Below, piece after piece: positions 24,398 to 37,980 of a stretch of DNA of 64,000 nt; position 1 is the first letter of the stretch; each line of letters opens with the position of its first letter. The notes beneath the pieces were generated by a model. It made no database searches and was not told where the DNA came from. It saw only the letters and a list, made by a program, of their open reading frames with translations. The stretch covers positions 38,055,067 through 38,119,066 of the forward strand of contig OX359245.1 of NCBI GenBank assembly GCA_947179485.1. The letters are read 5' to 3'. This stretch comes from Allacma fusca. Lineage: Eukaryota; Arthropoda; Collembola; Symphypleona; Sminthuridae. A program made the position numbers and the translations under genes.

Positions 24398-26054
24398 ACT
24401 GCTCTAGTTTCGGAAACTAAAATTGTGCAAAATTAAAAATGTACAAGTACGTTGTGTATTTACTTGAAGTACACCATTTTTTAAAAAATAAATATTTTTC
24501 CACAAAATACGAAGGACACGGGCAGTAACAGTGATTCCTGGTCAATTTGTGTATTGGTAACACTGAATAGCAAGTCTGTGGTTACATAATATGTTACATA
24601 TGTTACGTGATTATTGCAAAAGTATACAATAATTAAGTTGATTATTTATGTTGATAATATTTAATACTGGAAATTATTTTTATTATAATAATTATTAAGC
24701 GGAGAGAGTCAGGGACATTCTTCGGAGTCGGGAGACTAGCTAAAGCTCACAATTGGGATTTAAAATTCAACTTCCTGTGTGTAATTAAGGAATACAAAAT
24801 GAAAGCAGGTTAATTCCAGTGTTTACAAATTATTTAGACCACCAGGACGACGAACTCCAAACGAAATCCTTATTTTTCAAATTTGCCCGCGGTTTAAAAG
24901 CTCATTTGAGTTTATCCTTGTGTAGGAAAAACGTGTTATAAAAAAATTACGGAAAAAGGAAGGGAGCGTAATGACTGTTAAAAGGGAAAGTAGAAATAAT
25001 TACTTACCTTTCGCCGCTCTATAATTAATTTAATGATAATAATAATTACCATTCCCATTAAATTACCATTAGCTAAGAAGAGGTGATGAGAAATAGTAAT
25101 TAAAGAATATTTAGAATAATTATTATTGTTGATGAATGCATATGACATTGCTTAACCGGTTTAGCATTAAATATTTAAAATATTGCACCCCGTCGCGTCT
25201 TTGGAATCGAAGATGAATTTATAGCATTTTTTCATCTGATGTGAGCTTTATTTGCTTTTTTAAATGTTGACAAAAGTAATTATCTGCGAATTCGCTGTAT
25301 AGTAGAATAGAAATATTTCTGGATTTGTACAAGAGCACAAGGATTGTCATACCACTAAAAATGTCTACGATTAGGAATAATAGGTATTTTTATGTACATT
25401 GCTCACACTCCTTTTGCTTGGGGAGTGCTTGACAATTATTTCGTATATAAATTACTGGTGCTGTTATTTTTGGTAAGTAACAAATTTAATTAATTTGAGA
25501 CTACGTCAAATAACAGAATAGACTGCCTTGGATGAAGCTGCCTTGTCATTTGGAGAATTGACTTTTTTTTTATAAATACTTACTTCTATTCCTCACGCCG
25601 AATAATTAGAAGTTGCAAGTACAAATAAGCGTTTCATCGTTGTTGCGATAATGAAATAATATTAGCGTGGTCGTTTTTGTTTACAAATCCTCTAAATTCT
25701 AAATAATTACTCTACTAACTAGATTTTCTGTCGAAACAGATTTACAGTTAATGTGACAAGGGGTCATTGGTATGATTACAAATGTAGATGCTTGTGAGCT
25801 AACAATCATGTAGGTCGGTATAAGAATTATTAAATATTAATAGCACTGATTTACAATCGTTGATTGTAGTCGCGGGGCTAGATAATAAATTGTTGAATAT
25901 TTCTGGAAAAGAGGTACAAAATACTTTTAAATTCCCAAATTGTCTATAGTACATGTATATTTTTTAGTTACAAAAAAATAAGGGTCAATTAAAATAGACA
26001 CGAGGCACATTTTAATATTAGCAGTCAGTTGTGCATTGTTCCATTGAGACTAGG
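24398..26054. other. TDRD9 upstream region and intergenic DNA
   Basis: AT-rich, with no supported exon. It contains the TDRD9 promoter and 5' UTR at the left and the end of the TatD gene's 3' UTR at the right. I recognise no core promoter element. Confidence 0.55.
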
Positions 26055-27534
26055 TCAAGTCAAGCCGAAGAGCTTGACGGCGTTGTAGGTCGTGGCCATG
26101 GCTACTTCCTCTGGGGGCTTATTCATGAGTGCCGCAATCATCTCCAGAGTCGCTAGAAGTGAGCAAGGTTCGTTCCGCTGAAAGGTGCAATGCCGATTTA
26201 GGATAGTCAGGGACCGAGGAGAAATTGATTGCTTCACATCTGCGGGTAGTTTGGCCGATCGAGTATTTGGGTACATGAACGGAGCATCCGTTTCGACTAG
26301 CAAGCGATCCAAGGGAATAATATTATCCGTTAGGAGCTTCCGCACTCCATCGTCACTCTTGTCCTTCCATACGTAACCTGCACAAAATTTCAGGAAATAT
26401 TATTACAAAAATCATAAGAACTGAACTATTTAAACTGTGAATGTAATTTCCCGAAGTTTTCAGTCTTGAGAGCACGAATAGATACTGCGTACTGATGCAC
26501 ACTGTAAGATTGATTATTAAACAATAATCTAATTTACACACGGAATCAAAATGAAATCTCACCTGTAATTCCAATGTAAAGTCCCAAATCTAAATAAGTC
26601 TTTGCTTGAGACACAGTGCCAGTGAAGCAGTGAAGAACGCAAGGCGGTAACTTGTCCTTGTACTTGGTCAACACTGAAACCATCTCGGCATGAGCATCCC
26701 TTTCATGAAGGAAAAGGGATTTCCTCAGTCTGACTGCCATCTGCACCTGCTTCTCAAACACCTCCAGCTGAACTTCCGGAGGAGAGAAATTTCGATTGAA
26801 GTCAAGTCCACACTCTCCTAAAGCCACACACTCCGGATTCTTACACAGGGACTCAATCTCCTCCTCCGATGTCTCATCCCAGCTCGTTGCATCATGGGGA
26901 TGAATTCCTACATCATCACAATTCACTATCAGTGCACAGTAACACACTAAAAATGAAACCGAATGCACTAGCATACCTCTCTCAAAGCCTGCATAAGACA
27001 TGAACACAAGTATCAACCTACAAATTATTAACAAAACTAATTTCAAATACACCAACAATCTAAAATATCCCCCAACTAATACCAACAAATCCTTAACAAA
27101 AAAAACTGATCAACTAAATTCCTGCTGATCCCATTCCCCTAAATATTATCTACTCATAATACAGTAAGTACTACTAAAATCAAAAAATTAACAACCCCAT
27201 CCACTTAACCTCCTCATCCTCCCCACAAAATCCAAAAACATCCCAAATGATCCCCAAACAATTTACCAGCAGTAGAGAACAGAACATCCGGGAAGATCCT
27301 CGTCAGTCTCAGAGCTTCCTTACTACTCTGAATGCTGGTCCCAGTGACCATAATTTTTTGAATCCCCGACTCCTTCGCCCGCTGCACCACCGAGTCAATA
27401 TCCCGGGAGAACTTCTTATTCGTCAAGTTCGCTCCGATATCCACAAGGATGTAGCTCTCGGACATGTCATATTCTCCAGGTCCTTCAGTCTCTGTTGAAA
27501 TCCCCGTCATACTCGAAAATGCTGACGCTGCCAT
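26055..27534 (-). CDS. TatD-family metal-dependent deoxyribonuclease
   Basis: Three exons (27534-27267, 26907-26563, 26377-26055; phases 1 and 1) give 311 residues. The family has a TIM-barrel fold and acts as a 3'-5' exonuclease or endonuclease on DNA; animal members are linked to apoptotic DNA breakdown and repair. Visible motifs: VDIGANLT at the start of the barrel (the N-terminal metal motif of TATDN1-type proteins), GIHPHD after the first splice, GECGLDF with the metal-ligand Glu (about 121), LFLHERDAH (His about 157), VLHCFTGT (His about 182) and VETDAP (Asp about 235). The end FGL fits the family. Length is normal (family ~260-300), with a ~30-residue leader before the barrel. The exact paralogue (TATDN1 versus another animal TatD) is not settled. 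Confidence 0.92.
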
Positions 27535-30500
27535 TCCGGAGAGTCGTTGTATTTCTAAAAAAAAAAAAAATATTTCTCAATGACAAAACTTTCTAACAAT
27601 ACTTCTTCAAAACTCACCACCACCAAACTGATCATCAAATCACAAATTACTTCAAACATCCCCACATACTACCTCAAACCAATTAATTCACCAAAATACG
27701 TTCAACCTAATCTCTCACCTCTCCACCCAACCTTAACTTCAAAACTAAACAAACTAACACTAAACCATCCCTAACTGCCAACTGTTCAGAATTTACAAAA
27801 CCGCAAAGGACCTTCAAAATTACAGTCCAAATCCAGTTCTAAATTCTACCACGTGCAATTAATTCATTGTTTCAAAAACACTTAACCTTATTTAATCTCC
27901 ACAAGCAGGTAAGTACACAACACTTTTAAAAAATTACAAATTCAAATAATATTTCATCTGAACAATATATAATTCTATCCCCATGTATTCAATTAACTGA
28001 TACCAAATTCAAACTATGATAGATACTAAATTACTACAAATTAATATTCTATTTAAAATTAATCGATTTCAAACCTGGAGGAGCCGTTGTTGACAGGAAA
28101 TAAGGAACTTGGACAGTGTTAACTTGACTAATAATAATTGCTTGAAGGAACTTGGCTGGTCTTGTGACTGTCCGGGACAACAAGGTTGACATTCACGGAG
28201 CACTAACATTGACTTTAACTTGAAAGTCTGTTAGAGCTAGTTCAATACTGGATGAGTCAATTATGATTTGAAGGAGTGTAAATATAAGATAGGGATATAT
28301 TGACCATATGACCAAATTAAATTGGGATTTAAATTAAATTAGAAGGACAAAAGGCCTGAGAATGTATAATCTATCTACATAAATATCAAAAGAGAGTATA
28401 TCCGAGAGAGTGCATGGCACGGAAAGGCACTTTTGGTCACTTTTTAATTTAAAGGCGTAACGTCTTCTAGACTGCAGCTCCTGCCGAGTGAACAGTTTTT
28501 TAAAGGATGAAATCATCCAACGTGCAAACAGCTGCTTGGCTCGTTGGCTCTCCCTTGGCTCCTCAGCTTCAGCTCAATCCTGTCGTAGTCCCGCATTTGC
28601 TTCACTCACACTCTCCGTGTGCTCACTTCTCATTTAACGTTTACTGCTTATCTATGTGTAGTTTTTAGATACTAAAATACAAACAGCAGGAGCGTACATA
28701 CTATATACATATATGAAGTGTGGAGTGAACGTACATTGTATGTACATATGTGGATAATGGAAATACAAGGACCATCGTAACGTTTCCACTGTTTATGTGA
28801 TGAATGCAGCCTATGTGATGAGTTGTACATTTTTAGGGGCAAAGTGAAACGAAACGATTTATTGACGGACGGTAATTATTTAAAGGATAAATCAGACTGG
28901 AGATGGCCCAAGCTTTAATAATAATTGTGTGTGTTTAAATAATAATAAGCATAAATAATAAGTATAAGTTATTATAATTTATAAACTCATGCAAAAATAA
29001 GTACATAATATAAAAGTGTGGAGCTCTTGCGCCATCTGTTGTATGACTTGTGATGGAATAATTATTTAATTTTAATAATAATTTAGAATTACTTTGAGTA
29101 TGGTCAAGGCATGGCTATCATTTCCGTAGTACATATTTTTAAAGGGAAGTGCTTTTGTAAAATTGCTCGTTTTTGATTTTTTAAGATATCTTGATGCTGG
29201 TATTGAAGGCAAATTTTGTGGGCGATTCAGTGTTTGTTTTGTATGAGTTAATATTTTGGGAATTATGGGATGTTGGAAGAAAGTTAATATTTTGGGAATT
29301 ATGGGATGTTGGAAGAAAGTTACAATTATTAGCGTTGAATTAATTCCTCTTCTGGAGATAATTCCTGAGATAAAGAGGTTTGAGGAGGAATTTTTTGAGC
29401 GTATTATTCTTTGGAATGTCTGGCGGTGAATAAGATTTTGAAAAATGAGAACAAATTTATTATGTGTGTATTTATTAAAATTGTTTAGATTTTTAAAGGA
29501 AGTAAATTGTTTTTGAATAATAATGTTTCCGAAGTTTCAAGAAGAGCTTCCTGGGATCCCCTGTACTAGTGACTGTTCCACTAGCAATATAGAAGGAAAG
29601 ATCTCGTCTGCACGTCTTCACGTCTCCGCATCCGCAAGAGAATCCTTAACTATCATCGGTAATAAGCTATACTGCAGAAGATTACATGTCCTGTGCAAAT
29701 GGAAGATATGACTTGACTCCTGGTGTAAACACAGACGCTCCCAATGAGGCTCAACTTTTTCCGAATAGAGTGCTGTGCTGGGTGAATATGTAAAAAAACA
29801 TATGGACATAGTATCTTCATCTTCGGATCCTTTCCTAATTTTTTTTATTTTTACAGTTGACGTATCTCCCTTGAGTTGGCAATTTCATAATTTCTCTGTA
29901 TGAGCTGATAAAATCTGTGGCTATTCATTTCAAGTCACTTTCCATTTGTAATATTCATTTCACCCTACTTTCTGCTCTTTCAAATGCTCGACTTGTCAGC
30001 AACTCTCTTCTTTATTTTAAATTGTATATGTCACATAATAGGCAGTATTGTTCACGGTTGCTTCACTTTCATAATATTAATTACTCGTAAGTATCTCAAC
30101 AGAAAAAAATTACCTGTCGTATAAATCCTAATAATCGTCCTATACAAGGGGAATGCACAGCGGGGTCTGTATCATTAGAGGCGTCAACGCTGCAGCTTAA
30201 AAGGTAATGTGCGGTGGCGGCGTTGGTGGCGCCCTCTGTTTCATGCTGCAATCTGCTTATTATAATAGAGCTAAAGATTAAGAAATGTCTTTAATAATAG
30301 GTCGTAAATTCGTAATTATTTGAACCTTGTCAATTATTTTTGAAATAATCCGAGATATGGATTTTAAATCTTTTTAAATGCATTTTTCTTGGGGTTAGAC
30401 AATTATTATTCGTAATAATTATTATTGTTGTTGAAATTGAATAGGTTCATAGAAAAGAAACTTCAATCTAACATTTTATTTGTGAACTTGAGGTTGTAGA

Positions 30501-32178
30501 AAAGAACTGAATGGCAGGTAATTGTAAGATGCTTGTTTTTTTTCTCGCCACTGTCAGTTTTTTAAGAATGTGCGTATGTCAAAGATTAAGACCTCATGAC
30601 TTGAAACTCTGGGGAAAGTGAAATCACTTGAACTTTACAATGCCAGCGGATAAGATTAAATATGTATTAGCATGCTGTATATGGTATTGCGTAAGTATAT
30701 GTGAATATTGTATGTGATTATGTATGGGAGTAAAAGTAATGAATTGTTTTAACCGCACAGTTGGAAATATTTGAGTTTGCACAGCACAACTGTGAAAGGG
30801 CAGCGGTAAATGATACGGTGCCGAATTGGCAATTTCACAAAACCTACTCATTGATTAACATGCCTGTAAAAATCGTAGAAACGTACTTACATTAGCTGAC
30901 ACAGCAAAAAAGATTCAGAATGGCAGCAGGGCAAATGCAATCACAACAGCTAGCCCTTTACGTTAGAACCAGGAACCCAGGGAAATAAATCACTTGAAGC
31001 ATGGGGAATCTGTACATGATCTGTAAGCTTTAAGTGACATGGCAGCTACCGTAAATTACACTTAAAGTTCCCTCTTCCTTTTATAAGTATAGATAAATTG
31101 TTGTAATGCGAAACCTGGTTTTGTACCGTACAAATCAAAATCACCACAGTCTCAATCCTTTTGTTTTTCACAGGGTGACATTAAGACTAATTACTATTGC
31201 TTAGCTAATATTACAAAATATTTAAGAATCTATTGTTTGTGCGGAAAAAACTGTAAGTAAGTTGGTTTAGTTGTATATAAAAATGCTTGAGTATGCATGA
31301 ATGAATTATATTGAGTTAAATTATAGGGCTGAGACCACAGATCGGCCATGAATTAACTTATACTTACATGATTATATGTACTGTAGAATTGATAAGTTAC
31401 GGAGATGTAACGATTTTATTTTCATCCAGTCCACAAACGAAAAACTACCGTACTATTTTTGTGTAACTGTGTGTGACTGGAAACAGTCAATCAAGATTTG
31501 CATGGTTAATTCTAGCATTCAAATTATACCTACATGGTCAAGTGACAACGTACATTTTGGAGACTTACTTTTTAGAGGAACTAATTAATGTAATAATTAA
31601 TCTGAAATAATAAATTGTATAATTGGTTTACAACCGAGAATTTGAATAGATTTTCTGGAACCAGCAGAATGGGAGCTATACAATATGGGGAAACTGCATG
31701 CACACAAATGTAGATACTTACATTCACAATGGAAAAAAAGCTTGACGCGCGAAACGCGCTTGTTACAACCAAAACTGAGAGACAACTGTAACATTTAATA
31801 AACATAAATTATAATAATTATTAGTAGTGTATTTTGTTACAAACAAACATGCTCGGCTGGAAGCTTGGGAACTTTCTCGTGATATACATTTTGGACAGCC
31901 TTTTAAATATCCACCGTACAGTTATTTAGCAGCCATCGTACGAACGGATGATGTTGTGATGAATCTTGGCTTATGTGATACATTTACTCTGGAACCGTAT
32001 TGTAAAATGTAGAAAAAGCACGCGTGCACAGTACTGGAAAATATTCAATAAAAAGGCATGTTTGAATATATTACTTACAATCATCAAAATATGATGAAAA
32101 GTATACAATGTGTAATTTGAAATTAGTTTCACATGACAGTTCGCAAAGAATAATTATTATCATTACCAAAACAAGACA
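27535..32178. other. Intergenic DNA
   Basis: AT-rich, gene-free stretch of 4.6 kb upstream of the TatD gene and downstream of GID8. It contains a 36-bp perfect tandem duplication at 29247-29318. Two GCGCCATCT/GCGCCCTCT-type motifs (about 29038 and 30228) recall CTCF-like sites but are unproven. No RNA gene was recognised. Confidence 0.55.
29247..29318. repeat. Two perfect 36-bp tandem copies
   Basis: Units 29247-29282 and 29283-29318 are identical, which suggests a recent local duplication. Confidence 0.9.
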
Positions 32179-35100
32179 TTATTTAGGATCATCTATGGTG
32201 GCCGTGGCCAGGTCCACCATCCTTGGGTACTTGACTTTCTTTTTGTCCAACTCGTCCTGTGCCCACAGAATGAACTTGAGGAGATACGCCAGTTTTGAAA
32301 TGGGCACTTCCTGGTCCTCCCCAAGAAATGCTGTGTTCAGTTCACTTGCCACCTTCTGCCGATGCGACAGATCCAACAAGTCACCAAAGGGAGAATTCTC
32401 AGGATCCTCAAAGGCAAGAAGAGCTAAGGTCCTGAAAACCAAACCATAAATTTCGCAATCAACCTTCATTTAACAACGTCTTTCTACTTTTATCTATTTT
32501 ATCAAGCTGAGATTAATTACTATGTATTATGTGTATTAAACATTAACTTAGTCAAAATAAATAATAACTAAAGCGCACAATTTTCTAAAAATATTAAATT
32601 CAAAGATATGATTGACCATAAAACATTCTAATTTATTGTCAAATGATTACCAAAATGTAAACACTCGCAGAGTCTCCAGCATCTTTTATTTGAGATGGGC
32701 ACACGACAATCACTTTACAATTTGAGGGTTTTAAACAGGAACTTTTACAACATTTTGTTTAATATTCAAGGAGTCATGATGAATCAAACTACATACAAAA
32801 TCCTGATGATATTATCGGCGTAAAACTACAAACACGACTAAAGCTTACGCAATACTTTTAAGTAATAATTGCAAATTATTACATACATTTTTAAATGTAA
32901 CCTTCCAACCACAAAAATCTAAAATCTTCTACAAACTCTCAGGACAAACCATCGGCAATAATTACCTAATTAAACACACTTCTAACAAATTGTTATGAGT
33001 TTAAATGGAAATACTTTTTAAGGGAAGTAATAATTACCCCTTATATAACAACTTCCTTTCCCACTTCCAATAACAGGACTATATAATTCATATACATTGA
33101 CAGGTAACAGAGGTATACAATAAAAGAGGCAAGATTTTACTTTTTTTCGCATAAACATCAATCAATGCTTCTCAAATAGTAGAATTTTTTAAATAAATCT
33201 TCTATATATTTTTTTTCGCTAAAAAGACATGTAGGCTTGCTACTGTTTCAAAATCGAATTATTTAAAAAAAAACAAGGTTGTGTAGAGGTTAAGCCAGAG
33301 TCTCGAAACATTTCCGAACATCTTGAAACACAGCCTCCGGATCCTGAGCAGCATTTATTTTCCTGACCAAACTCAGGCCCTTGAAGTGTTCAATAATTGG
33401 CATGGTCGCATTGACATAAGTGGCCACCCGTTTCTTCAAGCTTTCAGGATTATCATCCGAACGTCCGCTCCCGGCTTCCCCACGCTGGAGACACCTCTCA
33501 ACACAAACATCCTCCGGAGCATCGAAGAACAGGACGAAGAGGACCTCCACCTTCCCCGTCATCTCCTTGTCCCATCCATCCAGATTGTTTTGATTCCGAG
33601 GGAAACCATCCACGAGGAAGTTGTTCGACTCACTCTTTTGCATTGCCCTGTCAATAAGGGAACATGTAACTTCCACAGGGACGATCGTCCCATCCCGAAT
33701 GTGTTGCTCTATCATCTCTCCAAACTCCGATCCGGGCTTGTTCCGCTCTTCCCTCAAAAGATCTCCAGCCGAGAGATGGACAAAACCAAATGTCTCCACA
33801 ATCTTCGAGCATTGTGTTCCTTTCCCAGCTCCTGGACCCCCGAGGACAAATACGACTTTTGGTAAGGGCATTATATAATATCCGACGACCGGGTCCGAAA
33901 GTCTTGTAAAGTAACTTCTTCCAAAATACTTCTCAAAGGAATGCTCCCCAAAATTATTTTTGAAATCTTTCTCAAACAGTTTTGATTCCGGACTTGTAGG
34001 ACCCCTGTAGATTGTTTCCGTCTGTTTTGAAGGCTCCCCTGGATTAGGACTCCAACAATGTTGATTTGTTGCGTATATTCGAATAGTTCGAGCTAAAGGG
34101 TTGTGGCGTCCAAAAAAAATTCTGAATAAACTTGCAGTTGTTGCTCTGAGTGGTCGTGTGACTGAAACTGAAGTGAGCAGGTAATTAAATAATAGCATTC
34201 GTGGCAAAAGAGCGTTCCGCAAACAAGCACCAGACCTTAACACCACACCATTAAATTATATAAACACTTGAACGCCTCTGATTTGATAACAAATTGAGGA
34301 GATGACTCTTGTTGGGAAGAGAAGTTAAAATCGTACACACAAAAACTGCCAAAGGAAAGTCCTTCAGAGATTAGATAATAGATGAGCTTGCTTGGGTCCA
34401 CGTCCGCGAAAAATATGGCAAGGCAATAATAAATGGCAATGGGAACAAAACTCCAAATCCAGGAAGAGAAATCAATTTAAATTCTGCCGCGTCCAACTGC
34501 ATAGGCTTTTGTAATCCGAGAGACAAAATCCTGCGAGAGCTTTTTATATAATTACTTATTACTCCATCAAATAATAAAAAAAAAGGATCTTGGGAAATCA
34601 TGGGGGTGAAGAACGAAGCACTGTTTAATGGGTTCCTTCACTTTATTTAAAGACTGTAAATTAAGTAGAAGCTGGAATTAATAGCGATTGTAGTTATTCT
34701 TATGGAAATATCATTTAACATCTGTAACAAGAACCACAGGTGAACCGCATCTGTGGGAATGACGCAAACGCACACAATTGTGCTCCACATCCTCTTCTTG
34801 CTGGTCTTGTCTTGATTACATTAAATGTTAAATAAAATTCAGCCATGTGGGCAATTTACTTGTAAAGAGCCTCTTCCTTTTATGTACTGGGATATTAGCA
34901 TCACTCTCCTTTCAGAATTAATGTAGGCACTGATTTTAAATGGCGTTACATGATGAGGAGCTAATTTAGGAACTACTCTGAATTAATTTGTTGATTCAAA
35001 ATTAGTTCGGGTAATAATTAAGGAGTTGATATTTAATGCAGAATAAATTCTGAAATAATTATTAGGTTCGAAATATAATTATAGGACAACATTCGGACTT

Positions 35101-36396
35101 GTGACAGGCCGATGGATAATTACAAATTGAAATGAAGGACTATCGGACTATGATACAAAAGCTCAAAGAAAGATTTACATTTTAAGGGTAAGTGGACCAC
35201 AACTAAAATATACAATCATAATAATATCTACACTCTTTCGCACAATCCGGGAAATACTTACACCGACTCTTAAAGGTGGAGTATTGCGGATGTTCATAAT
35301 TTGGACTTCTCACATCACATCCAGTGATAATTATTTTTTAGAAATTACCTGGATATTTAAGAAATAGAGCAAAAAAGTTGGGTTAGTTGCTCTTTACACC
35401 ATTAGGGTTACACATTTTCCAATGGGCTCCATTATTAATTTGGGTTGATGAGACGAGACTTGATTTTTCACACACTGATGTTGCGAATTGGTCAAATGCT
35501 GCAAAATCTCATGCTCACGAATTTATTCTATATTCTAGTGTAAATGAAATCAAATTATGCCAATTACTATTAGTTTACGAGGACTTGAGTGCTTAGTTGA
35601 GTTATATGATCGAAATTAAATAATTTAACATTAATATTTACGTTAAATTGATTACCACCCGAAGATTTAAATATACCTACACAGCTCTAAAGGACTTACA
35701 CATTAAAAATTAAAATCTAGATCCTACAGGTACAACTATTTTACTTTAAAGAATATCGAAGGAGCGAAAATAAAATCTAATACCATTTTTGCAATTCATA
35801 TCATATTCATTATGAGCATCGATACAAAACGTAAGACCCGGCAGACATAACCATCTCAGCAATCCTTACACAAACAAATGCTATACTTATCAAAAGAAGC
35901 ATGACTAGTTAAATGTTAAACATGACTACCTCTCAATTTCCGGGAGAACCGTGGAATTCTCCTCCCCTTGGTCTGCTAAGTTTTCTTGCGCAAATTTGAG
36001 TGCCCCCTCAATGTTCTTCTGACGGATGAGCTCGATGAGATGCTGTTGCTGGAGATGGAAGAATAAGTATCGGTTGTCATCCAGGAGTTGGGGTTGGTAG
36101 GAGTTGATCATCTCCACGGCACGGGGGATATCCCCATTTTGAATTGCTTCCAAGATCTTGATACGGGGATCTAATGTACTTAAGTCAATGCCAGGATCCG
36201 TCCCGGACTCCATATGGAACTTCTCTGCCGCATCTTTGAACCCCTCAGTCACTAAATAGTTCATAACTAATTTGTTCACTTCCGAGCGAGGTATCTCTAC
36301 CTTCTCAATATTCTCCATCCATTTCTCCTTGGTCATCTCATCTTTAGTCAGACTCGAACTGCTGCTGGCACTCTTGCTGTCACTCCCGCTGGACAT
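32179..36396 (-). CDS. GID8: GID8 (Twa1), LisH-CTLH subunit of the CTLH/GID E3 ligase
   Basis: Two exons, 36396-35930 and 32431-32179, joined in phase 2 (GAGAG|GTAGTC to TTTTCAG|GACC), give 239 residues; human GID8 has 228. A Ser-rich leader (residues 1-20) is followed by the LisH motif with [21 protein letters not shown]. The CTLH domain includes [17 protein letters not shown], and the CRA domain has ESPFGDLL-like NSPFGDLL and [14 protein letters not shown]. In animals this protein is a scaffold of the CTLH ubiquitin ligase in the nucleus and cytoplasm. The start is the first ATG in frame. Upstream sequence stays open a little but has no ATG. The 3498-bp intron is unusually long for this window and contains a whole second gene. 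Confidence 0.96.
33290..34198 (-). CDS. CMPK1: UMP-CMP kinase, intronless, nested in a GID8 intron
   Basis: A single exon of 302 residues. The last ~190 residues are a complete UMP-CMP kinase, which phosphorylates UMP, CMP and dCMP with ATP. Visible motifs: P-loop [13 protein letters not shown] (about 117-129), [12 protein letters not shown] (NMP site), VDGFPRNQ, and the LID region with ERCLQRG and SGRSDDN. The ~109-residue N-terminal extension starts [10 protein letters not shown] and is rich in Arg, Ser and Thr with few acids, like a mitochondrial presequence. An internal ATG at 33871 (before [11 protein letters not shown]) would give the usual cytosolic-length enzyme. The first ATG in frame after an upstream stop is at 34198. 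The gene lies wholly in the GID8 intron on the same strand. Confidence 0.93.
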   Translation of the reverse strand: MLLFNYLLTSVSVTRPLRATTASLFRIFFGRHNPLARTIRIYATNQHCWSPNPGEPSKQTETIYRGPTSPESKLFEKDFKNNFGEHSFEKYFGRSYFTRLSDPVVGYYIMPLPKVVFVLGGPGAGKGTQCSKIVETFGFVHLSAGDLLREERNKPGSEFGEMIEQHIRDGTIVPVEVTCSLIDRAMQKSESNNFLVDGFPRNQNNLDGWDKEMTGKVEVLFVLFFDAPEDVCVERCLQRGEAGSGRSDDNPESLKKRVATYVNATMPIIEHFKGLSLVRKINAAQDPEAVFQDVRKCFETLA

Positions 36397-37612
36397 TCTC
36401 GAATTTTCCAAGGGCTCGTTCTCACGCTCAGTTAATTCTCGTAGCTATTCCCAAATCATCAATAGGAAATCAACATTAATCCCTCAAAATAACTATCAAC
36501 TAATTATTTCAGTCCAGCAAAATACACACAAACACACACACACACTTCCTACTTTTTCCTGATCAGACCTTAGTCAATTACAAAACTCCGTTCAATCCAA
36601 ACATGTCATTTGAACGTTACCCTGCGTAATAACAGCAGATAGCGGTTCCAGACTAGCGCAATTTTGATAGGCTGTTCTATTCCCAATCTCAAAATCTCTG
36701 GGGGGATGAATATCTGCTGACTATCCCGCTAACAACTAAATGCCAACAATTCCTCTTCCGTTCGCCTGCAACCCACAAAACACAAATCAAAATTAAAATC
36801 ACAATAATTAAGCAATAATTCCCGAACGCTTCTCTCCCGCTCCACGACGTTCATCCCTTCATTTCTAACTGAATCAATCACAACAAAAACGAACAAAAAT
36901 GCATTACAAAATTACAATATCATTAACCATAAATATTGTAATCTCCTTATAAAATTTAATCTCCATCAAGAAACTGTTCGATCACAAGGAATTTTGCTAA
37001 ATAAATTACGACGATATATTTCCTCGGCCTGAGTTGTCAGGGTCCATTTTTTGAACACATGCTAAGATCAGAGTCAAAGTCCAGGACAAAATTTTAAATG
37101 GAGGGATGAATGGAAATGTTTGCTATTTTAATGAATTTAAATAATAATCCAATTACTTACAGATAGTTAGAGATGAATTGGAAATTACACATTTGCAAGC
37201 TGTTCGTTTGAGTAGCTTCACATCAGCTGACAAAATGAATGCTTGGGAATCATTTGTTCCAGTCAAGTTTTTAACAAAGTGTTTTAATGCTGAGCTCCAG
37301 GACTTGATTCAGCTGTTTAAATGTAATTATGTACTAGTGGAGTTTCCCCTGGGCTCTTTTGGTAATTAATGTTTTTACTACGATACTCACTTGGGTTACT
37401 GCTACTTCTTATATGCATTATCCAGCTCCGTGTGAGAGTCTCAAGTCATGCCCGCCTCGCAGTAGAGCTGAACACTGACAGACGTCAAGAGAGCAGGCAA
37501 GCAGGAGTTGGATGTTCAAGCATCGCTGGTATTGCGTTGCGGGATGCAGAGGCAGGCAATTGACATTAAAATATTAGCGTTACTATCAGTGCATGTCAGA
37601 GCTAAAAGATTT

Positions 37613-37980
37613 AGGGGTGAAGTGAGACAAAGGTCCCGTATTGTTATTGTTTGGATGTTCGTTTGTCTGCTTAACCGTCCTCAGAATAATTGCCGAACCA
37701 ATGTCTCCATACAATTCAGACTTCTTACAATGATACGTTCCTTCTCTTTACCTCAGAAAATTAAAAGGTCACATTTAAATACATGCAAGTAGATACGGAT
37801 CCGATAATGGCACTGTGAGGAATACAAAGTTCCATGTTCCATGCGTTACAATAATGACCGATAGGAGTCACCCAAATATTATGTCACCCCTTGGTGACTT
37901 TCTAGTTTGGTGCTGGTCACAGATGATCTTTGGACTTGCTGATGTATGATGAAAATTGGCAGCGGAATTATTGCGATTCA
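37613..37980 (+). repeat. Local dispersed repeat, copy 1 (empty site)
   Basis: Shares TGTCTGCTT...CCGTCCTCA...AATTGCCGAACCAATGTC and a later CCCCTTG.TGACTTTC.AGT segment with copies near 40.7 and 41.97 kb. Unlike copy 2, it has no transposon between CCGTCCTCA and AATTGCC. Confidence 0.65.

Noticed and set aside
23091..24407. A 438-residue open frame on the plus strand opposite TDRD9 exon 1
   Set aside because: It is the mirror of a repetitive Arg/Asp/Ser-rich coding repeat whose unit length is a multiple of three. It has low-complexity Ser/Leu/Pro composition, while the minus strand has matching splice phases into a known family.
29030..30245. CTCF-like GCGCCATCT and GGCGCCCTCT motifs
   Set aside because: Short motifs occur by chance and no boundary evidence can be read from sequence, so they were not listed as features.
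33323..33865. A 180-residue plus-strand frame opposite the UMP-CMP kinase
   Set aside because: Shadow of the conserved kinase on the minus strand.
34199..34246. Longer N-terminus of the UMP-CMP kinase
   Set aside because: The extra 16 codons begin with GTG, not ATG, and a stop lies just upstream.
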